Part shown: positions 1-12,053 of the stretch, piece by piece
Position numbering within the stretch: position 1 is the first letter of the stretch
How the letters are laid out: each line of letters begins with the position of its first letter
Assembly (NCBI RefSeq): GCF_013426205.1
Contig: NC_089423.1
Location: 6,200,001 to 6,264,000 of the forward strand
Direction of reading: 5' to 3'
DNA: 64,000 nucleotides
Source: Metarhizium brunneum
Lineage: Eukaryota > Ascomycota > Sordariomycetes > Hypocreales > Clavicipitaceae
Notes under the pieces: generated by a model
Told to the model about the DNA's origin: nothing
Seen by the model: only the letters and a program-made list of their open reading frames with translations
Database searches by the model: none
Made by a program: the position numbers and the translations under genes

Positions 1-895
1 CCCTGGCGCAAGTGCTGTTGAAGTCGATTTTGAACCGTACTTGCTCCCAATCCAGTATCATGCCAATCGGTGCCTTTTGCAGTGGCCAGCCAGCCCGGAT
101 GGCGTCTAGTCGATACAACTTCACCTCTTGCACTAGTTGACATGCCCAGTACAGCCATTGCCACAATCTATGCGCGGCTTGGCCGAGACATGCCTGCATC
201 TTCTGGTCAGGTCCATGGAACTCGGCTTCCGCATGTCACGCCCTGGCCATCACATAAGCGGTGCTGCCAGACGGCAAAAAAGTAGCATGCCATGCTGGCC
301 TTTCAGAAATGATGCTACAAGGCGTCCCCAGCTCGCTCCAAGTCAAAGTGTAGAACATCTTGTCCACATTGCTAGCTAGACATGGCCCACGCAATACTAC
401 GATCCATGGCATTCCACGACATGCGAGCCCACATGGACCATTGCTAGCTGAAGTTAAAGGGTCTCTTGGAATTCGCGCATCTCTGCAAACATCCCCAAAA
501 CATCAGTTGAGGCGCGGCGCTACAGGCAAGTCGTCCAGGAAACACGAATATCACGAGACCTGCTCCGGCGTGCGATACTTGCAAGACAAGAGTATAGTCT
601 AGAGTCTCCCTTTTTCACCCTTGCATTGCCCTCCATGTGCAAAACTGCAGAACCGATGCCCGGCCGAGCCCGCCAACTCCTCTCGAAAAAAAAAAAAGAC
701 AAATGGTCAATCCAAACGTCGGCCAAGAAAATATAAACGTGCTCTCCGTTTTGCCTGCTAAAATGAAAAAAAAAAAGGATTCCCAGACCCCCAGCGTCAC
801 TTGTTTAAACTATCCCCCCGAACGCCCACGCCTTCAATGACTGATGGACGACCCCTTGCTTGTACGGATATACCCAGCTTGTCCGGAAGATCTCC
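1..895. other. Intergenic, no gene recognised
   Basis: No open frame here has family motifs or a believable exon structure. The short frames between 70 and 600 overlap in several phases and look like chance. Runs of A (about 690, 765) and mixed low-complexity sequence occur towards the 3' end of the neighbouring GST-like gene, so the right part probably includes its terminator region. Confidence 0.5.
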
Positions 896-1792
896 TCACG
901 CCCATCTTTCGTAGTCGGGAAAGTAACAGCTGTGAATCCTTTCCGCATAGTCAATTATCGTAGGGTAGCTTTGCACAATCTTGGCCGTGGCAGGGGCACT
1001 ATAAAAAAAAGCGGTTTAGCAAAACGTCCCAGAGGAAGAAATGCTCCAGGCACCAGGACAATTTAAAAAAAAAAAAAAATCCACTCACGCGGTGCAGACC
1101 AGAGCGCCAGCAATGAAGCCGTAAAGAGTCGCATCAGCCTCGGTGGGCTCATCACCGCCCAGCACCCAAAACGGCGCGTCGTCGTCGTTTGTCCTTGTCC
1201 GCCGGCGACTCGCCGTCTTGACCGACTCCGTCAGCAGGGCGTTGACGCCGTCCCAGGCCTCCTCCGCGAGCAGGCGCACCTCGTCGTCCGCCAGGCGCCC
1301 CGTGCCCTGCTGGTACAGGCCGCCGAGGACGGCGCGGCGCGCCAGCCAGCCGGCGACGAGGTGCAGCGGCCACGGCACATGCGCGAGGACGTGGTCGCGC
1401 ATCTCGGCGTAGTTGTCGCGCCACTTCTCGCGCGCCCCGTAGAAGTAGACCTTGTCCTCGAGCAGGGCGCGGATGGCGAGGTCGTGGGCGCGCTGGGCGG
1501 GCGGCAGCCCGGCGTTGAGGTCGGGCAGCGCGCCGGCCGCGACGAGGCTGCGTATGATGAGCGTCGAGTCGCCCGTTGCGACTGGCGCGCCGGAGTCGGG
1601 GGCGGCGACCTCGACGTAGGGTATTTTTCCTTTGGGCCCGGACCGGGGAGAGCCCCCGCCCAGGTGGTACGGGACGCGGCCGAAGCGCAGCCTGGCTTCG
1701 AGCTTTGTGACGAACGGGGACCAGACGTAGGCGTTGGTGGGCGGCGAGCCGCGGAACACGGTGAGCTGGTGGGCGCTGTCGGGGGAGGGCAT
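896..1792 (-). CDS. Glutathione S-transferase-like protein (FAXC/metaxin-type)
   Basis: Two exons, 1089..1792 and 896..998, joined over a 90-bp intron whose donor GTGAGT lies at 1083..1088 and whose acceptor TATAG ends at 999. The spliced product is 268 aa. The ATG at 1790..1792 opens the only long frame. Residues 10-75 look like a thioredoxin-fold GST N-terminal domain (VWSPFVTKLEARLRF, PKGKIPYVE). The remainder is an alpha-helical GST C-terminal domain with RALLEDKVYFY and GGDEPTEADATLYGF. Exon 2 supplies the typical family ending HSCYFPDYERW. This pattern matches fungal proteins related to failed-axon-connections/metaxin-like GSTs; the substrate is unknown and classical GST activity should not be assumed. 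Without the second exon the frame stops at a TGA that is part of the splice donor. The exon is GC-rich, unlike the flanks. Confidence 0.88.
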
Positions 1793-3039
1793 GTTTCTCG
1801 TAGTCGGGGCGCAATGGTGGTGAGGGCCGTGGCGCGTTGCTCTGGGTGTGAGCGTGTGTCTGTTGGCTTGGTGATCGTGAGGTTGTCGTGGGTGGTTGAC
1901 TTGGGCCGTTTGCGCGGGGAGCTGCCAGTTGACCAGTTGACGTCACAGGTGCGCGCGGCTGTCAGGTGTCAGCCGCAGCGATGCTTTGACACATGCGTGA
2001 AACAGAAATAGTAGTCAGTTAATCTGCAGCCTCAACATAGCTGGTTGACGGATTACGATAAAAAACGCCGTTTTCCCACGTATAAAATTACTCTTCATCA
2101 CACGTCTTCATAACACGTCTTCATCACACGTTGACCATCTGTTCGGTGACGAATTCCTGGCAAAAACCACCGGTCGACCGCATGCAGGGAAAGCAGGGAC
2201 TGGACGAGGGTAAAGGGCCGCCACGCCCTGGACCCTGTCGGGCGGATCGCCCGGTTGATGGAACAATGCAATTCCTAAAATTGACTTGTCAGAAAAAGAC
2301 TCTCGAGGAAACCAAAATATCTGCATTGAGTCATACCGAGGACTTATGCGCTCAAATTCGGTGACAGTCAACCTGTCGGCTATGGCATTTCACAATCTGG
2401 TGGGGCAATAGCCGGCGTCAAATACCGTTTCTGACGCAGACAGCTGCACCAACTGCATGTTGCCGATGTGAAAAAACCCCACATTTGCCGTCGCTCCGCC
2501 GGGGCAGCCGTTGATCTTGCTTGACTGGGCAGGGGATTGTGTCCCTTTCAAACATGAAATAAATGAGTAAATTCATATGTTTTTTCTTAAAAAAAGATGG
2601 CCGAATTGATCGTTTTATTGATACTTTGGAGAGCAGGAAACATGAAGAAAGATGGAAAGGCTGAGCCCGAGTTTGTCTTGAAAGAAACAACATGGCTGCC
2701 AAGGCCCCAAGTGTGCGGTTTATGCTTTTCCTGGGTGGGGCAGCAGAGAGCGGGGACGACGAGGCCAAGATACGAGCTCGGTGGGAATATTCTGCGGGAA
2801 CAGCAGTGCCTCATCTGGGATGAGATGCCAGTGGCTATTATTAATGCAAATTTTAATTTTAACACATCAAACTTGTATATATAAGTAGTGTCCAGAGCCC
2901 TGAACGTGGTAGCTTCAACCAGACACATTATCATCTACGCTACTCACCAGTTGACCTTTTACGCTCCCCCTCGTCTTCGATTGAACCCGCAACCATCATC
3001 AGCTGAGTGGGAAAAAAAAGGCCCAGGAACAAGGACACA
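1793..3039. other. Divergent intergenic region
   Basis: This stretch separates the start of the minus-strand GST-like gene from the start of the plus-strand oxidoreductase and must hold both promoters. No coding frame is convincing. The right 200 bases are AT-rich and contain a TATA-like element at 2876..2884. Confidence 0.5.
2876..2884 (+). promoter_or_regulatory. TATA-like element upstream of the Gfo/Idh gene
   Basis: TATATATAA lies about 155 bases before the ATG at 3040, inside an otherwise AT-rich segment. Position and sequence suit a core promoter; this is inferred from sequence only. Confidence 0.4.
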
Positions 3040-4184
3040 ATGGCGAGCAAGTCGTTCAACGTCGGCGTCATCGGCTACGGGTGAGTTCCCAACTCAGCGC
3101 CTGAAGCGCCAGAGCTGACAGCGAGGGGCAACGAAGCATGTCGGCCAAGATCTTCCACATCCCCTTCATCGCGACGACGCCGCAGCTCAAGCTTCACAGC
3201 ATCGTGCAGCGAACCCCGCGAGACGGCAACTCGGCGCCGCAGGACCACCCGTCGGCCAGGCACTACACCGACGCCAAGCAGCTGCTCGCAGACGGCGAGG
3301 TGGACGTGGTGGTGGTGACGACGCCGCCCGACACGCACTTTGCGCTCACCAAGGCGGCGCTCGAGGCGGGCAAGCACGTCCTCACCGAGAAGCCGTTTGT
3401 GCCCACAGCTGCCGAGGCCGAGCAGCTCATGGCCCTGGCCCGGCAGCGCGGGCGCCTCGTGTGCGTGTACCAGAACCGGCGGTGGGACACGGACTTCCTG
3501 GTCGTCAAGCACCTCGTGGCCCACGACGTGGTCGGGCGCGTCGTCGAGCTCGACTCGCACTTTGACCGGTACCGCGCCGCGCCGCCGACCAACTGGAAGG
3601 GCGCGCTGGGCATCCCCTCGGGCGGCAGCGCGCTGTTCGACCTGGGCGCCCACCTCGTCGACCAGGCCTACGTGCTGTTCGGCATGCCGCGCGCCGTCCA
3701 CGGCCGCCTGCTGGCCCAGCGCTCCGGCGCCGCCGACCTGTTCAACCCGGACGCCGTCGCCGCCGAGCTGACCTACCCGGACGGCAAGCTGGTCCACGTC
3801 CGCATCAGCTCCCTCAGCGCCGAGACCGACCAGCCGCGCTTCTGGCTGCGCGGCGCCCGGGGCAGCTTCCGCAAGCGCGGCCTCGACCCCCAGGAGGACC
3901 GCCTCAAGGCCGGCGTCGCGCCCTCCGCGCCCGGCTTTGGCCGCGAGGACCCGGACTCGATGCGCCTCGTCCTCGTCGGCGAAGACGGCGCCCCCCGCGA
4001 GGCCAAGGTGCCCGACCTCGAGCCCGAGACCTACGCCGCCTTCTATGCCGCCTTTGGGAGGGCCCTCGAGACCGGCCGCGACGAGGACCTCCCCGTCAAG
4101 CCTTCCGAGGCGCGGGACGTGCTGCGCATCCTCGAGGCCGTGGTGGAGAGCGCAAAGACTGGCAGGGACGTGGTATTTGCTTGA
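3040..4184 (+). CDS. Gfo/Idh/MocA-family NAD(P)-dependent oxidoreductase
   Basis: Two exons: a 41-base first exon (3040..3080) and 3137..4184, with a 56-bp intron (donor GTGAGT at 3081, acceptor AAG ending at 3136). The product is 362 aa. The tiny first exon completes the Rossmann motif: residues 8-26 read VGVIGYGMSAKIFHIPF across the junction, with GYG as the dinucleotide-binding turn. The EKP motif that carries the family's catalytic lysine is in HVLTEKPF (Lys about 99). The C-terminal alpha/beta domain begins near residue 130 and includes GGSALFDLGAHLVDQ. Members reduce or oxidise sugars, inositols or related carbonyls; the substrate cannot be read from sequence. Starting at the internal ATG at 3138 would lose the nucleotide-binding loop. 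The CDS is strongly GC-rich. Confidence 0.92.
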
Positions 4185-4541
4185 AGACGCGGACGAACAC
4201 TGCGCGACTTTCAGGGGGCTGATACGCGAGGGGGAAACGCAATAATACTGCTCATCGACCCTACTCCACGTCCGGGCTCTTCTCTGTACATCGTGTGCTG
4301 GCCGTCATGCAGTCACACTAAAAAAAAAAAAAGGTCAATGTGCACGAATCAGACTGCCGCCTGGTACCTCTTATTATAGCATCCCGTCCAACCGTACAGT
4401 ACATGCGTGTATGCTGGTATTTTGATGCAGCCGTTTAGCCAAGACCCTGACCTCTTGCTTCAATTCTAGACCCAAAAAAAAAGTAAAAACTCCAATCCTA
4501 TTCCAACAATATCTTTTATAAAAATGAAATTCCTCAAGATT
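4185..4541. other. Convergent 3' intergenic region
   Basis: Lies between the 3' ends of the oxidoreductase (+) and phospholipase B (-). It contains A-runs near 4320 and 4470 and AT-rich sequence around 4500, as expected for two facing polyadenylation regions. No gene is visible. Confidence 0.5.
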
Positions 4542-6713
4542 CTACAAATTAAACGCCGTAACAGCCATAACCACCAGCCCCACGGTTGTCATCATCGCGC
4601 TCAGCTCCTGACCAGCAGCACCCGAGTTCTTGGAGAGGATGGGCTTGCCATAGAGACTCGGCACATACGGCGCGGGCTTCGTCTCGTTGAGCGTCCCATT
4701 CCAGCAGTAGTTGGCAAAGCACTGCCTACACTTGTCAGGCACAGCCGTCCTGGTGCGCTCGAAGCTGCGGGCGAGCATAGCGCAGCCGACGCACACGGCC
4801 CAGTCGGGGTCGCGCGTGCTGTTGAGCTGCGTGGCTACCGCCCAGCCGTTTTGCACAATGGCGTCGCGCTCGTCCGACTTGATGGCCATTTGAAAGGTGG
4901 ATATGTTGGACTCGTAGATGTACGGGTAGTTGGGGATGTAGACGATGAGCGGCGACGGCGCGGTGAGGTTGGACGAGTCGCAGCCGAAGAAGGCGGGCCT
5001 CGAGTTGAGGCCCAGGTTGACAAAGGTGTCCTTGCCCGGGACGGCGGGGAACCCTGTCCCGTTGGCAACGGAGGGTTGCAGAGAGCGCTCGTAGGTGGCG
5101 ATGGCGGACGCTCCGTCCGGCCAGCTGCTGTCCGTGTCGGCGGAGGAATCGATTGAAAACACCACGTCGACGCGTCTCTCGCGGAACAGGTGCGGGTGGT
5201 AGGGGACGTTTTGCAGATCCTCCCCGCCGTCGACGAGGGTGAGACGGGTCTCGTTGGCGCTGGGATTCTTGGCCGTGTTCCAGCCCTTGAAAGGGTTGGG
5301 GGTCCAGTCTGCAATGTCATTGCTCTCGTCGCCCAGGGCATTCAGGAAGGTTGTTAGAGCGTCAACGACGAACTTGGGAATGTCTTCGGGGACGTATCTG
5401 CTGTTTCCGTCCTTGATATACATGATAATCTGGTTGAATAAACTGCTCGAGGTGCCCATGATGAACCCGGCATTATCGAAGCCAACAATACACTTTTGGT
5501 TGCCGGGAATCGAGCCATTGGTGAAGTTGGAGCCGACATACTGAAGAGGCACGAATCCCTGGAGCGAGGGGTCAAAGGAACCAAACTCCCAGGGGGTGAA
5601 CTCGTAGATGGTTGAGTTTGACGCGATAATCTTTTGGCCGGGGGCGCGACCGTCGGCAACAATCAAGGGAAGCGGGTTCTTGCCGGATGAGAAGTCCGGG
5701 TCGTTTGCGATGGAAGAGTAGGTAAACCCCGGACCGCCGTTGGTGGCATTGATGAGCTGATATGCAAGCATGCGACCCCAGTAATCAGTAATGGACCGAT
5801 CGAAACCTGCCTTGTCCTTGGCATCCACATCGTCCAGGATCTCGCTGTAATACTGTAGCAGGCTGTATTGCTCGGGACCTGCGGGTTCAGCAAGATCAGC
5901 ATGTGACTTTGACACATGGAATGACGGGGTCTGAATGTCGTCTTGTCCGCCCTCCCCCCTTACCTTTGAGGATGGAATCGTCAAACTGCCAGATTTGCGG
6001 CGCGTTGACGGCGTCCTGGACCGAAGTGAAGTTGTTGGTGTACATGCTGCCCACCAGCCAGCTCCCGCCAGACAGACCAGAGATGTACGTCGCACTCTGA
6101 AGCAGGCCGCCCAAGTTGCCCTTTGTCTGACTGCCAGTCGAGCGGCTGTCCCAGGCGGCAACGGCACCGGCACCGTTCAGCATGGCGCGGTAACCGCCTC
6201 CGGAGACGGCCAGCCCAATGTTTGGCAGCGCGGTCGGGTCGCTGGCGGCATTCTTGAGGTAGGCATCGCTGTCGAAGTCGGGGATGGCAATGCGCTTCAG
6301 GAGCTCGCGGATGGGGGCGACGGTTTCGTTTCGGCGCTTGGGGAGCCATTCCCTCTCCTGGGACGACAAGCCGCCGCCGTCTCGCACTTTCGGGCGGCTC
6401 GTGGGACAGTCGACGGGCGACGGCGCATAGCCCTTGGGCGACTGATCGGTGGCGCGTTGGATGAGGGACGTTTGGCGGACGACGACGTCGGCAGAACCCG
6501 AGGCATCGTGCTGGCGCGGGAGATCTGGTGCAAGGAGGGCAACGGCGTCAGCAACATGTGACGCATCTCGGGCCAGCGGTTGTGCGGTGGCTGCGCGTCG
6601 GGGCATCGAGAAAACACATTGAACCTACCTTGGACAACGGCCGCGGCTACTTGGGCGGGAGCCAGCGCCGTCGCCGCGGCCAGCAGGAGCGACAGTTGAC
6701 TTCCAATGGCCAT
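4542..6713 (-). CDS. Lysophospholipase / phospholipase B, secreted and GPI-anchored
   Basis: Three exons: 6629..6713, 5964..6524 and 4542..5878, with introns of 104 and 85 bp; product 660 aa. The start at 6713 gives a clean signal peptide (MAIGSQLSLLLAAATALAPA); an in-frame upstream ATG at 6740 would bury it. The cPLA2/PLB catalytic domain fills most of the protein: SGGGYRAML near residue 130, the nucleophile in GLSGGSW (Ser about 183) and the catalytic Asp in LVDGGED (Asp about 432). Many N-x-S/T sequons are present. The last 20 residues are hydrophobic after a small-residue site (NSGAAGQ), consistent with a GPI attachment signal. Fungal PLBs remove acyl chains from phospholipids at the cell surface and help phosphate and lipid scavenging. 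The size is normal for the family and no damage is seen. Confidence 0.95.
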
Positions 6714-7934
6714 TTGTCCCCCGCCGGTGCTGCGCCGCAAAAGTCAATTGAACAGACAGACAGCCCGAGAGGCGACGAGGGAAAAAGAAGACGTCAATGA
6801 GAAATGAAAAAGACTGTGACGGGGAAGGGGGAGCGGACAGGCACAGCCAGTGGCAGCGCGAGCAACCTGAGGAATTAATACGACTCGGCTTGATACAAAT
6901 ACTAGTAGTCTGGTGCTCCGTACTCATGCGTAGCCAAGCGGACAAGCTCTAGTGTCTTGGCCGTTTGGTCTTGGCGCCGCTACCTCGATGGAATCGGACT
7001 CACTTCTCTGCACCATCCCCGCCTGGTCGTTGACGGACGGATGAGTCGGCCCCAGTTGGCCAGTCGGTTAGTTCAGTCAAACAAGAGCTCAATCAAAAAA
7101 AAAAATGACACCTCGATGCAGTCTCCTTGCGTGGCGGAGACTGAGAGAGAGAGAGAGCGAGGCCAGGCTCGGCCTCCGGACATGGCTGGCTGGCTGGCTG
7201 GACCAGGGGCTGTTGTAAGATTGATGCCAAAAAAAGGAACATGAAATGCTCCGCTAGTCAAGGATAGGTTATCGAATGCATAAACACAACCAACAAACCA
7301 TTGTTGCCGATTACTACACAACCACTTGGTCCAGCGGAGGAGGCTATGCACATTGTCTTGGCGACGCAACACACGGACAAAAGACTCGTAACGTCTGTTG
7401 CACTTGGCACGTACCAGCCAACGCTTCTGTCTCAGCCCATGACGTACGATGCGCTGGTTTCAAAACACTGGCTGATACGGTGCAACCAGACTTGGCACCG
7501 GATTCCCTGTGCCCAAGTAGCTGACATGCTGAGGGCAACTGTCACGAAACATGTGTACAGCAGCTGCAAGTCTACAGCACACACGTATCCATCAGGACGA
7601 ATCCCTTGTTCGTACTGCCATGGCAGCGAGAGCTGGCGTAGGAAATGCCCATTGCGCACCACGCCAAAAACACTTGACCAGACACTTCGACTGAGTACAG
7701 AGTAGTTATTAGGTTGGCCAGTGCCATTTGCTGCATTACCCTTCCCATCCCTGCCGTCAGCCCTTTGCCCAGCCAAACCAATTGCACCGACGTCGAATGG
7801 GGTATCAATTTGCGCTGTGAACAAAGTCAACTCGCTATGCCAGACTCCAAACGTACCCAAGCGTCACTACTCAATATGAACCACCGTGCCGTATATAACC
7901 CCTGGCGTCGCCGCTTCACGCATCCTCTGATCCC
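6714..7934. other. Intergenic region (promoter of phospholipase B; 3' side of NAD kinase)
   Basis: No convincing coding frame. It includes a short GA tract near 7142..7160, a CTCCGTACTC variant of the window's recurrent motif near 6916, and a TATATAA-like string near 7891 close to the NAD kinase stop. Confidence 0.45.
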
Positions 7935-9377
7935 CTAGTCAGAAAACTCATCGCTTGGCGGCTCCCTCCCAAACGGGTGGTTGAATTTCAACAACCCATT
8001 CAGTCCGCCTACCCACGGATCATCATCCTCTGTACGGATTATACATGGCACACCGCCATGCCACTCCTCTCCCGGCCCGGCTCTACCAACAAATTCGCCC
8101 TCGACGCGAATCTCTGAACCCGGCAAGACACCGGCGCATCGTTTCCCATCAATGTTAAGATCTAGCTCTCGACCTCTATTTTTTGGGCTCATTCGTAGCG
8201 TGACTTTGGTATCGAGGGGCAGCACAAGCGATCTGAAGCTCAGACTACACGGGGATATAGGCGTGATGAGGAGTGACTTGACAAGTGGGTGAACTATAGG
8301 CCCGCCGGCGCTGAGGCTGTATGCTGTTGAGCCAGTCGGCGTGCTGATGAGGATGCCGTCTGCAATGGTCTCTGTCAAAAAGTGGCCGTTTTGGTATATA
8401 TCGACAATGGCCAAGTGCGGGTGAGATCCTCTGTGGACGGATATCTCGTTGATGGCACGGAGAGAGGGTGACGGCTCCTGGGTCCCGGCGATGCTGGATT
8501 TGTGCTGGTGGGCCAGCGTATCAGACACCTGGTGGTTAATGTTATCCCCCGAGCGATCAAAAATGTCGGCTTTGAGTCGGTGTCGCAGCAAAATCTTGGA
8601 TGCCCGGCCAACACCCAGGCTCTTTCCGCGCAGCCTCTCCCACCCGGCAACATCAGCCGGGGTGTTGGCCGCCATACGCTCATCCCTCCCGTTGTCTATG
8701 GGCACAGCAGCATCCTGCACTGAAGCCACATCACTCCCACTCATGTACATTTCCCTCCATGCCTTCCTATACTCGCTGAAATTCCATTCCCCCAGAAAGC
8801 CCAGCGTGCCCATGCTAAAGGACAAGATTGGAGGCACGGAGCCATGCAGTTTGAACAAGCTCGCAGCTCGAAGGACCGTTCCGTCCCCACCAAAGGTGGC
8901 GATGACATCGATTTTGCCCGCAGTGTTGGACCGGCTATCGGATACGTAGATGGGGAACGGGAGGTGGTTGCGAATAACGGCCGCAATACGCGGCTCCACG
9001 ACGAGATTGACGTCTGGGTAGTCTGTGCGAATGTGTTTGGCAAACTTGATGACAGACTCGGTCACATCAGGCGCGTAGAGCTTTTGCACAAGGAGTAGAT
9101 TCCGAGGTGGCCGCGGCCAATGGAGCGACAACAGCGACGAGCCGGGTTTCGTGCTCTGAAGGTAGCGTGGGAAGGTGCGGTCGGGAAGCTCATTAACGCT
9201 ATGGACTTGTGCGCTGCGTAGGGGGAGGCTCGTCGAGAAGTTGTGGCGTGAGCTGCATGTTGGTGTTTCTGACGTTGTTCGCCTTCGTGGCAGTGATGCT
9301 GGAGCTCTGGGTTGTCCACCGAGACCGGACTGGCGTGTGGAGGCGAGAAGCTCCTGCAGCAGCTGACGCCTGGACAT
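7935..9377 (-). CDS. Mitochondrial-type NADH/NAD kinase (Pos5-like)
   Basis: Single uninterrupted frame of 480 aa with an ATG at 9375..9377. The first 70 residues are rich in Arg, Ser and Leu and poor in acidic residues, as in a mitochondrial presequence. The kinase core follows: LLLVQKLYAPDV near 95, the phosphate-binding GGDGTVLRAASLF at 163-175 and GTLGFLGEW near 191. The NE motif is at 310-311 (INEISVHRG), and the glycine-rich GILISTPTGSTAYSLSAGG runs from 341. These are the signature blocks of ATP-NAD kinases, which phosphorylate NAD(H) to NADP(H). The presequence and overall length point to the Pos5 group that supplies mitochondrial NADPH. Residues 215-300 hold a low-complexity insertion of a kind often seen in filamentous fungi. 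The orthology call is by family pattern only. Confidence 0.93.
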   Translation of the reverse strand: MSRRQLLQELLASTRQSGLGGQPRAPASLPRRRTTSETPTCSSRHNFSTSLPLRSAQVHSVNELPDRTFPRYLQSTKPGSSLLSLHWPRPPRNLLLVQKLYAPDVTESVIKFAKHIRTDYPDVNLVVEPRIAAVIRNHLPFPIYVSDSRSNTAGKIDVIATFGGDGTVLRAASLFKLHGSVPPILSFSMGTLGFLGEWNFSEYRKAWREMYMSGSDVASVQDAAVPIDNGRDERMAANTPADVAGWERLRGKSLGVGRASKILLRHRLKADIFDRSGDNINHQVSDTLAHQHKSSIAGTQEPSPSLRAINEISVHRGSHPHLAIVDIYQNGHFLTETIADGILISTPTGSTAYSLSAGGPIVHPLVKSLLITPISPCSLSFRSLVLPLDTKVTLRMSPKNRGRELDLNIDGKRCAGVLPGSEIRVEGEFVGRAGPGEEWHGGVPCIIRTEDDDPWVGGLNGLLKFNHPFGREPPSDEFSD

Positions 9378-10552
9378 ATTCGCCTACCATTGTCTCCCTT
9401 TTCAAGAGACAAAGCAAAGGCAGGATCTGGAACTAGCCGCAGTCAACTCCTAGTTTGAACATGCAAACAATGGTGCGCCTCGCGGTGGCGGGATTGCAGT
9501 GCTAGGATTTAGCCTTGGAAGGCAGCCAGTTAGGCAAGCTGGTGGTTTACCAGTGGACATTTGCAGCTGGGTGGTTAACTGCGGGGACTGACCGCTTGCC
9601 TAATCTTGTCAGGCAACGGCAAGAAAGCTAGCATCGAGGAGGCGCCATTGAATTTAAACCAACAGCCAACATAGTGACACTTCGGGACACGAGAGAGAAT
9701 ATAACACGACTCATTTGCACCTCTTGAGTTCGAATGCACATCACTTGAATCCGTGCGTACCCAGCCTGCTTTCAGCTGAAAGGTAGCCAAGATTCTGTTG
9801 GCATACGGAGTACCCCGCTGGCAGATTGACCAGACTGCTTGCGTGGTTGGCTGACGGAACTCGGCGATGGAAGCTCTCTAAATGACAACCTCTGATTGGC
9901 CGCCTGCCAGGTCAGCTGAAGCTCTTCAGGACACACGGCCGCCACATGCAATTTTCAGGCAGCTCATGGCCTAAGGAGCGTTGGGACTCGGGCTAGAGGC
10001 TGACATGGATCGTCATCGCGTCACATGTGCCGCCGCCTAACATTGAACGACTCCCAACATCAATCTCTTTCTATCTTCACGTCACCAGCACAATTTCTTT
10101 GCTCCGCCCAGGCTCTTTCGGGACGTGGCAGGCCAGGTCAGGAGTGTACTGGTCAGTACACCTGACTCTTGCCACGCGATTTAGAGAAGCTTCCAGGCAG
10201 TATTCCTAACAGCATATTCACAACACCAGTCGACCGGCATAGAGTAACGCTGGGTCGATCCCGCCACCCGCCCGACAACTTGGGCACCCTGCAAGGTACG
10301 CGATTGAGCGAAGCATTTGCATATAGAGCTAGCAGATTCCTTCACTTGAATGCAACTCAATTTTATCCGTCGTCTGCATGAGCTTCCTGTGCATTGCTGC
10401 TAACTGTCTCTCGCCACAGAGTTCCATGTCCTTGCCTACTTACTCCGTGCTTATCCGGCCTTTCCGCTCAGACCGCTGTTGCGCCCACACTTTTGCATCT
10501 GAAATTCGCTTCACCGCATTGGTGCAGTATCAATCATTTTCAACAGGTCGTC
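9378..10552. other. Divergent intergenic region
   Basis: Separates the NAD kinase (-) from the acyltransferase (+) and must hold both promoters. No coding frame is persuasive. A TACGGAGTA motif lies at 9804..9812. A pyrimidine-rich stretch precedes the acyltransferase start. Confidence 0.45.
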
Positions 10553-12053
10553 ATGCCTGAGTTCGCGGAGAATGACAGCCCGGAGAGCAATGCCCCGACC
10601 CCAGAGATTGCTGCAGGGTTCAAGAATGACGAGAAACAGCCAGCCAACTCATCACGGTTTGTCCACCCTTCGGGCAAGAGCGGTCATGGGCTTGGTATGC
10701 AAATACTACGGGGCATTGCATTCACCGTTTACTTTACATTTTGCTGCTTTGCGTGAGTATCCTTGTCTCATCCGCCGTGCTGCCGGGGCTCAACGGATTG
10801 ACCATGGTCGTCTAACGAAACCTTTGGCTTCATAGAATCGTCGTCACTCAAACTATCGGTGCCCCATTGTACTTTATCAACCGCGAGTGGTTTTACGCAT
10901 ACATGGCCATGACAAAGCAGTCCTTTGCACTCACGATTACTGTCATGACTCATATTTGGGGCCCTGCTCTCGTTCGTATTAGCGGTGATGAGTCTGTAGC
11001 TGGACAAATTTTGGCCACTCCTGGTGGCGGCGTCGAGTTCAAATTTCCGGAACGCATGGTTATGATTGCAAACCACCAAGTAAGTTGACATGTGGTGATG
11101 GTATCACCAGGAGAGATCGCCGCCAGACAGGAGCTAACGCCAGTCGCCGCGCAGATTTACACAGATTGGCTGTACTTGTGGTGGGTTGGTTATGCAAATC
11201 GGCCAGGAATGCATGGGCACATCTACATCATTCTCAAAGAATCTCTAAAGTACATACCATTCATAGGAACTGGCATGATGTTTTACGGTTTCATCTACAT
11301 GTCGAGAAAGATGGCTACGGATCAACCCAGGCTAGCTTATCGATTGAACAAACTCAAGCAGAAGAAGATTGACCCATCGGGCAGGGCTTATTTTGACCCC
11401 ATGTGGCTTCTTCTGTTCCCGGAAGGCACTAATCTGTCCAGAAATGGCCGGAAAAAGTCTTCTCAGTGGGCAGAAAAGAATGGTCTCAAGGATCCCGATC
11501 ATGTCATGTTGCCCCGAAGCACAGGCATATTCTTCTGTCTGAATGAGCTGAAGGATACAGTGGATTATGTATACGACTGTACTGTGGCCTATGAAGGAAT
11601 ACCGTAAGTTTGGGTCACTGCCGTCCCTAGGAACAACGAGACAAGACGATACAATTGCTGACGACACTCACACTCAACAGTCGAGGTAAATACGGAGAAG
11701 AAATCTTTGGGTTGGCAAGCACATACTTTCAGGGCCGCCCCCCCAAGTCGGTAAATCTGTACTGGCGGCGATTTCGGCTTGCTGACATCCCCCTCAACGA
11801 CCAGAAGGAATTTGACATCTGGCTTCGGGACCAATGGTATAAGAAGGATGCGTTAATGGAGGAGTATCTCAAAAAGGGCCGTTTCCCAGCCTTGACCGGA
11901 GGCAAGACCGAGTATGTTGAGACTGAAGTCAGAACTAGACACCCGTGGGAAATCTTGCAAGTATTCACCGTTATGGGAACCGCTGGGTTGCTGTGGCACA
12001 ACGTGCGGAAGTTTCTGTCAACAATCGCAGCCAAAGTGGGCACAATGGTATGA
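10553..12053 (+). CDS. Lysophospholipid acyltransferase (LCLAT1/AGPAT-like, PlsC domain)
   Basis: Four exons: 10553..10752, 10836..11079, 11155..11603 and 11681..12053, with introns of 83, 75 and 77 bp; product 421 aa. The PlsC catalytic motif NHxxxxD is NHQIYTDW (His147, Asp152), built across the second exon junction. The second acceptor-binding motif is LLLFPEGTN at 233-241. Hydrophobic segments lie near residues 50-90 and at ILQVFTVMGTAGLLW near the C-terminus, so it is a membrane protein, probably of the ER. The family transfers acyl chains from acyl-CoA to lysophospholipids (phosphatidic acid or phosphatidylinositol/cardiolipin remodelling). The LCLAT1/CST26 branch is suggested by motif spacing and length, but the exact acceptor is not readable. 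Splice donors are GTGAGT, GTAAGT and GTAAGT. Confidence 0.93.

Noticed and set aside
1152..2011. Long open frames on both strands across the GST-like exon
   Set aside because: They are shadows caused by the high GC content of the real exon; they are Arg/Ala/Pro-rich without motifs.
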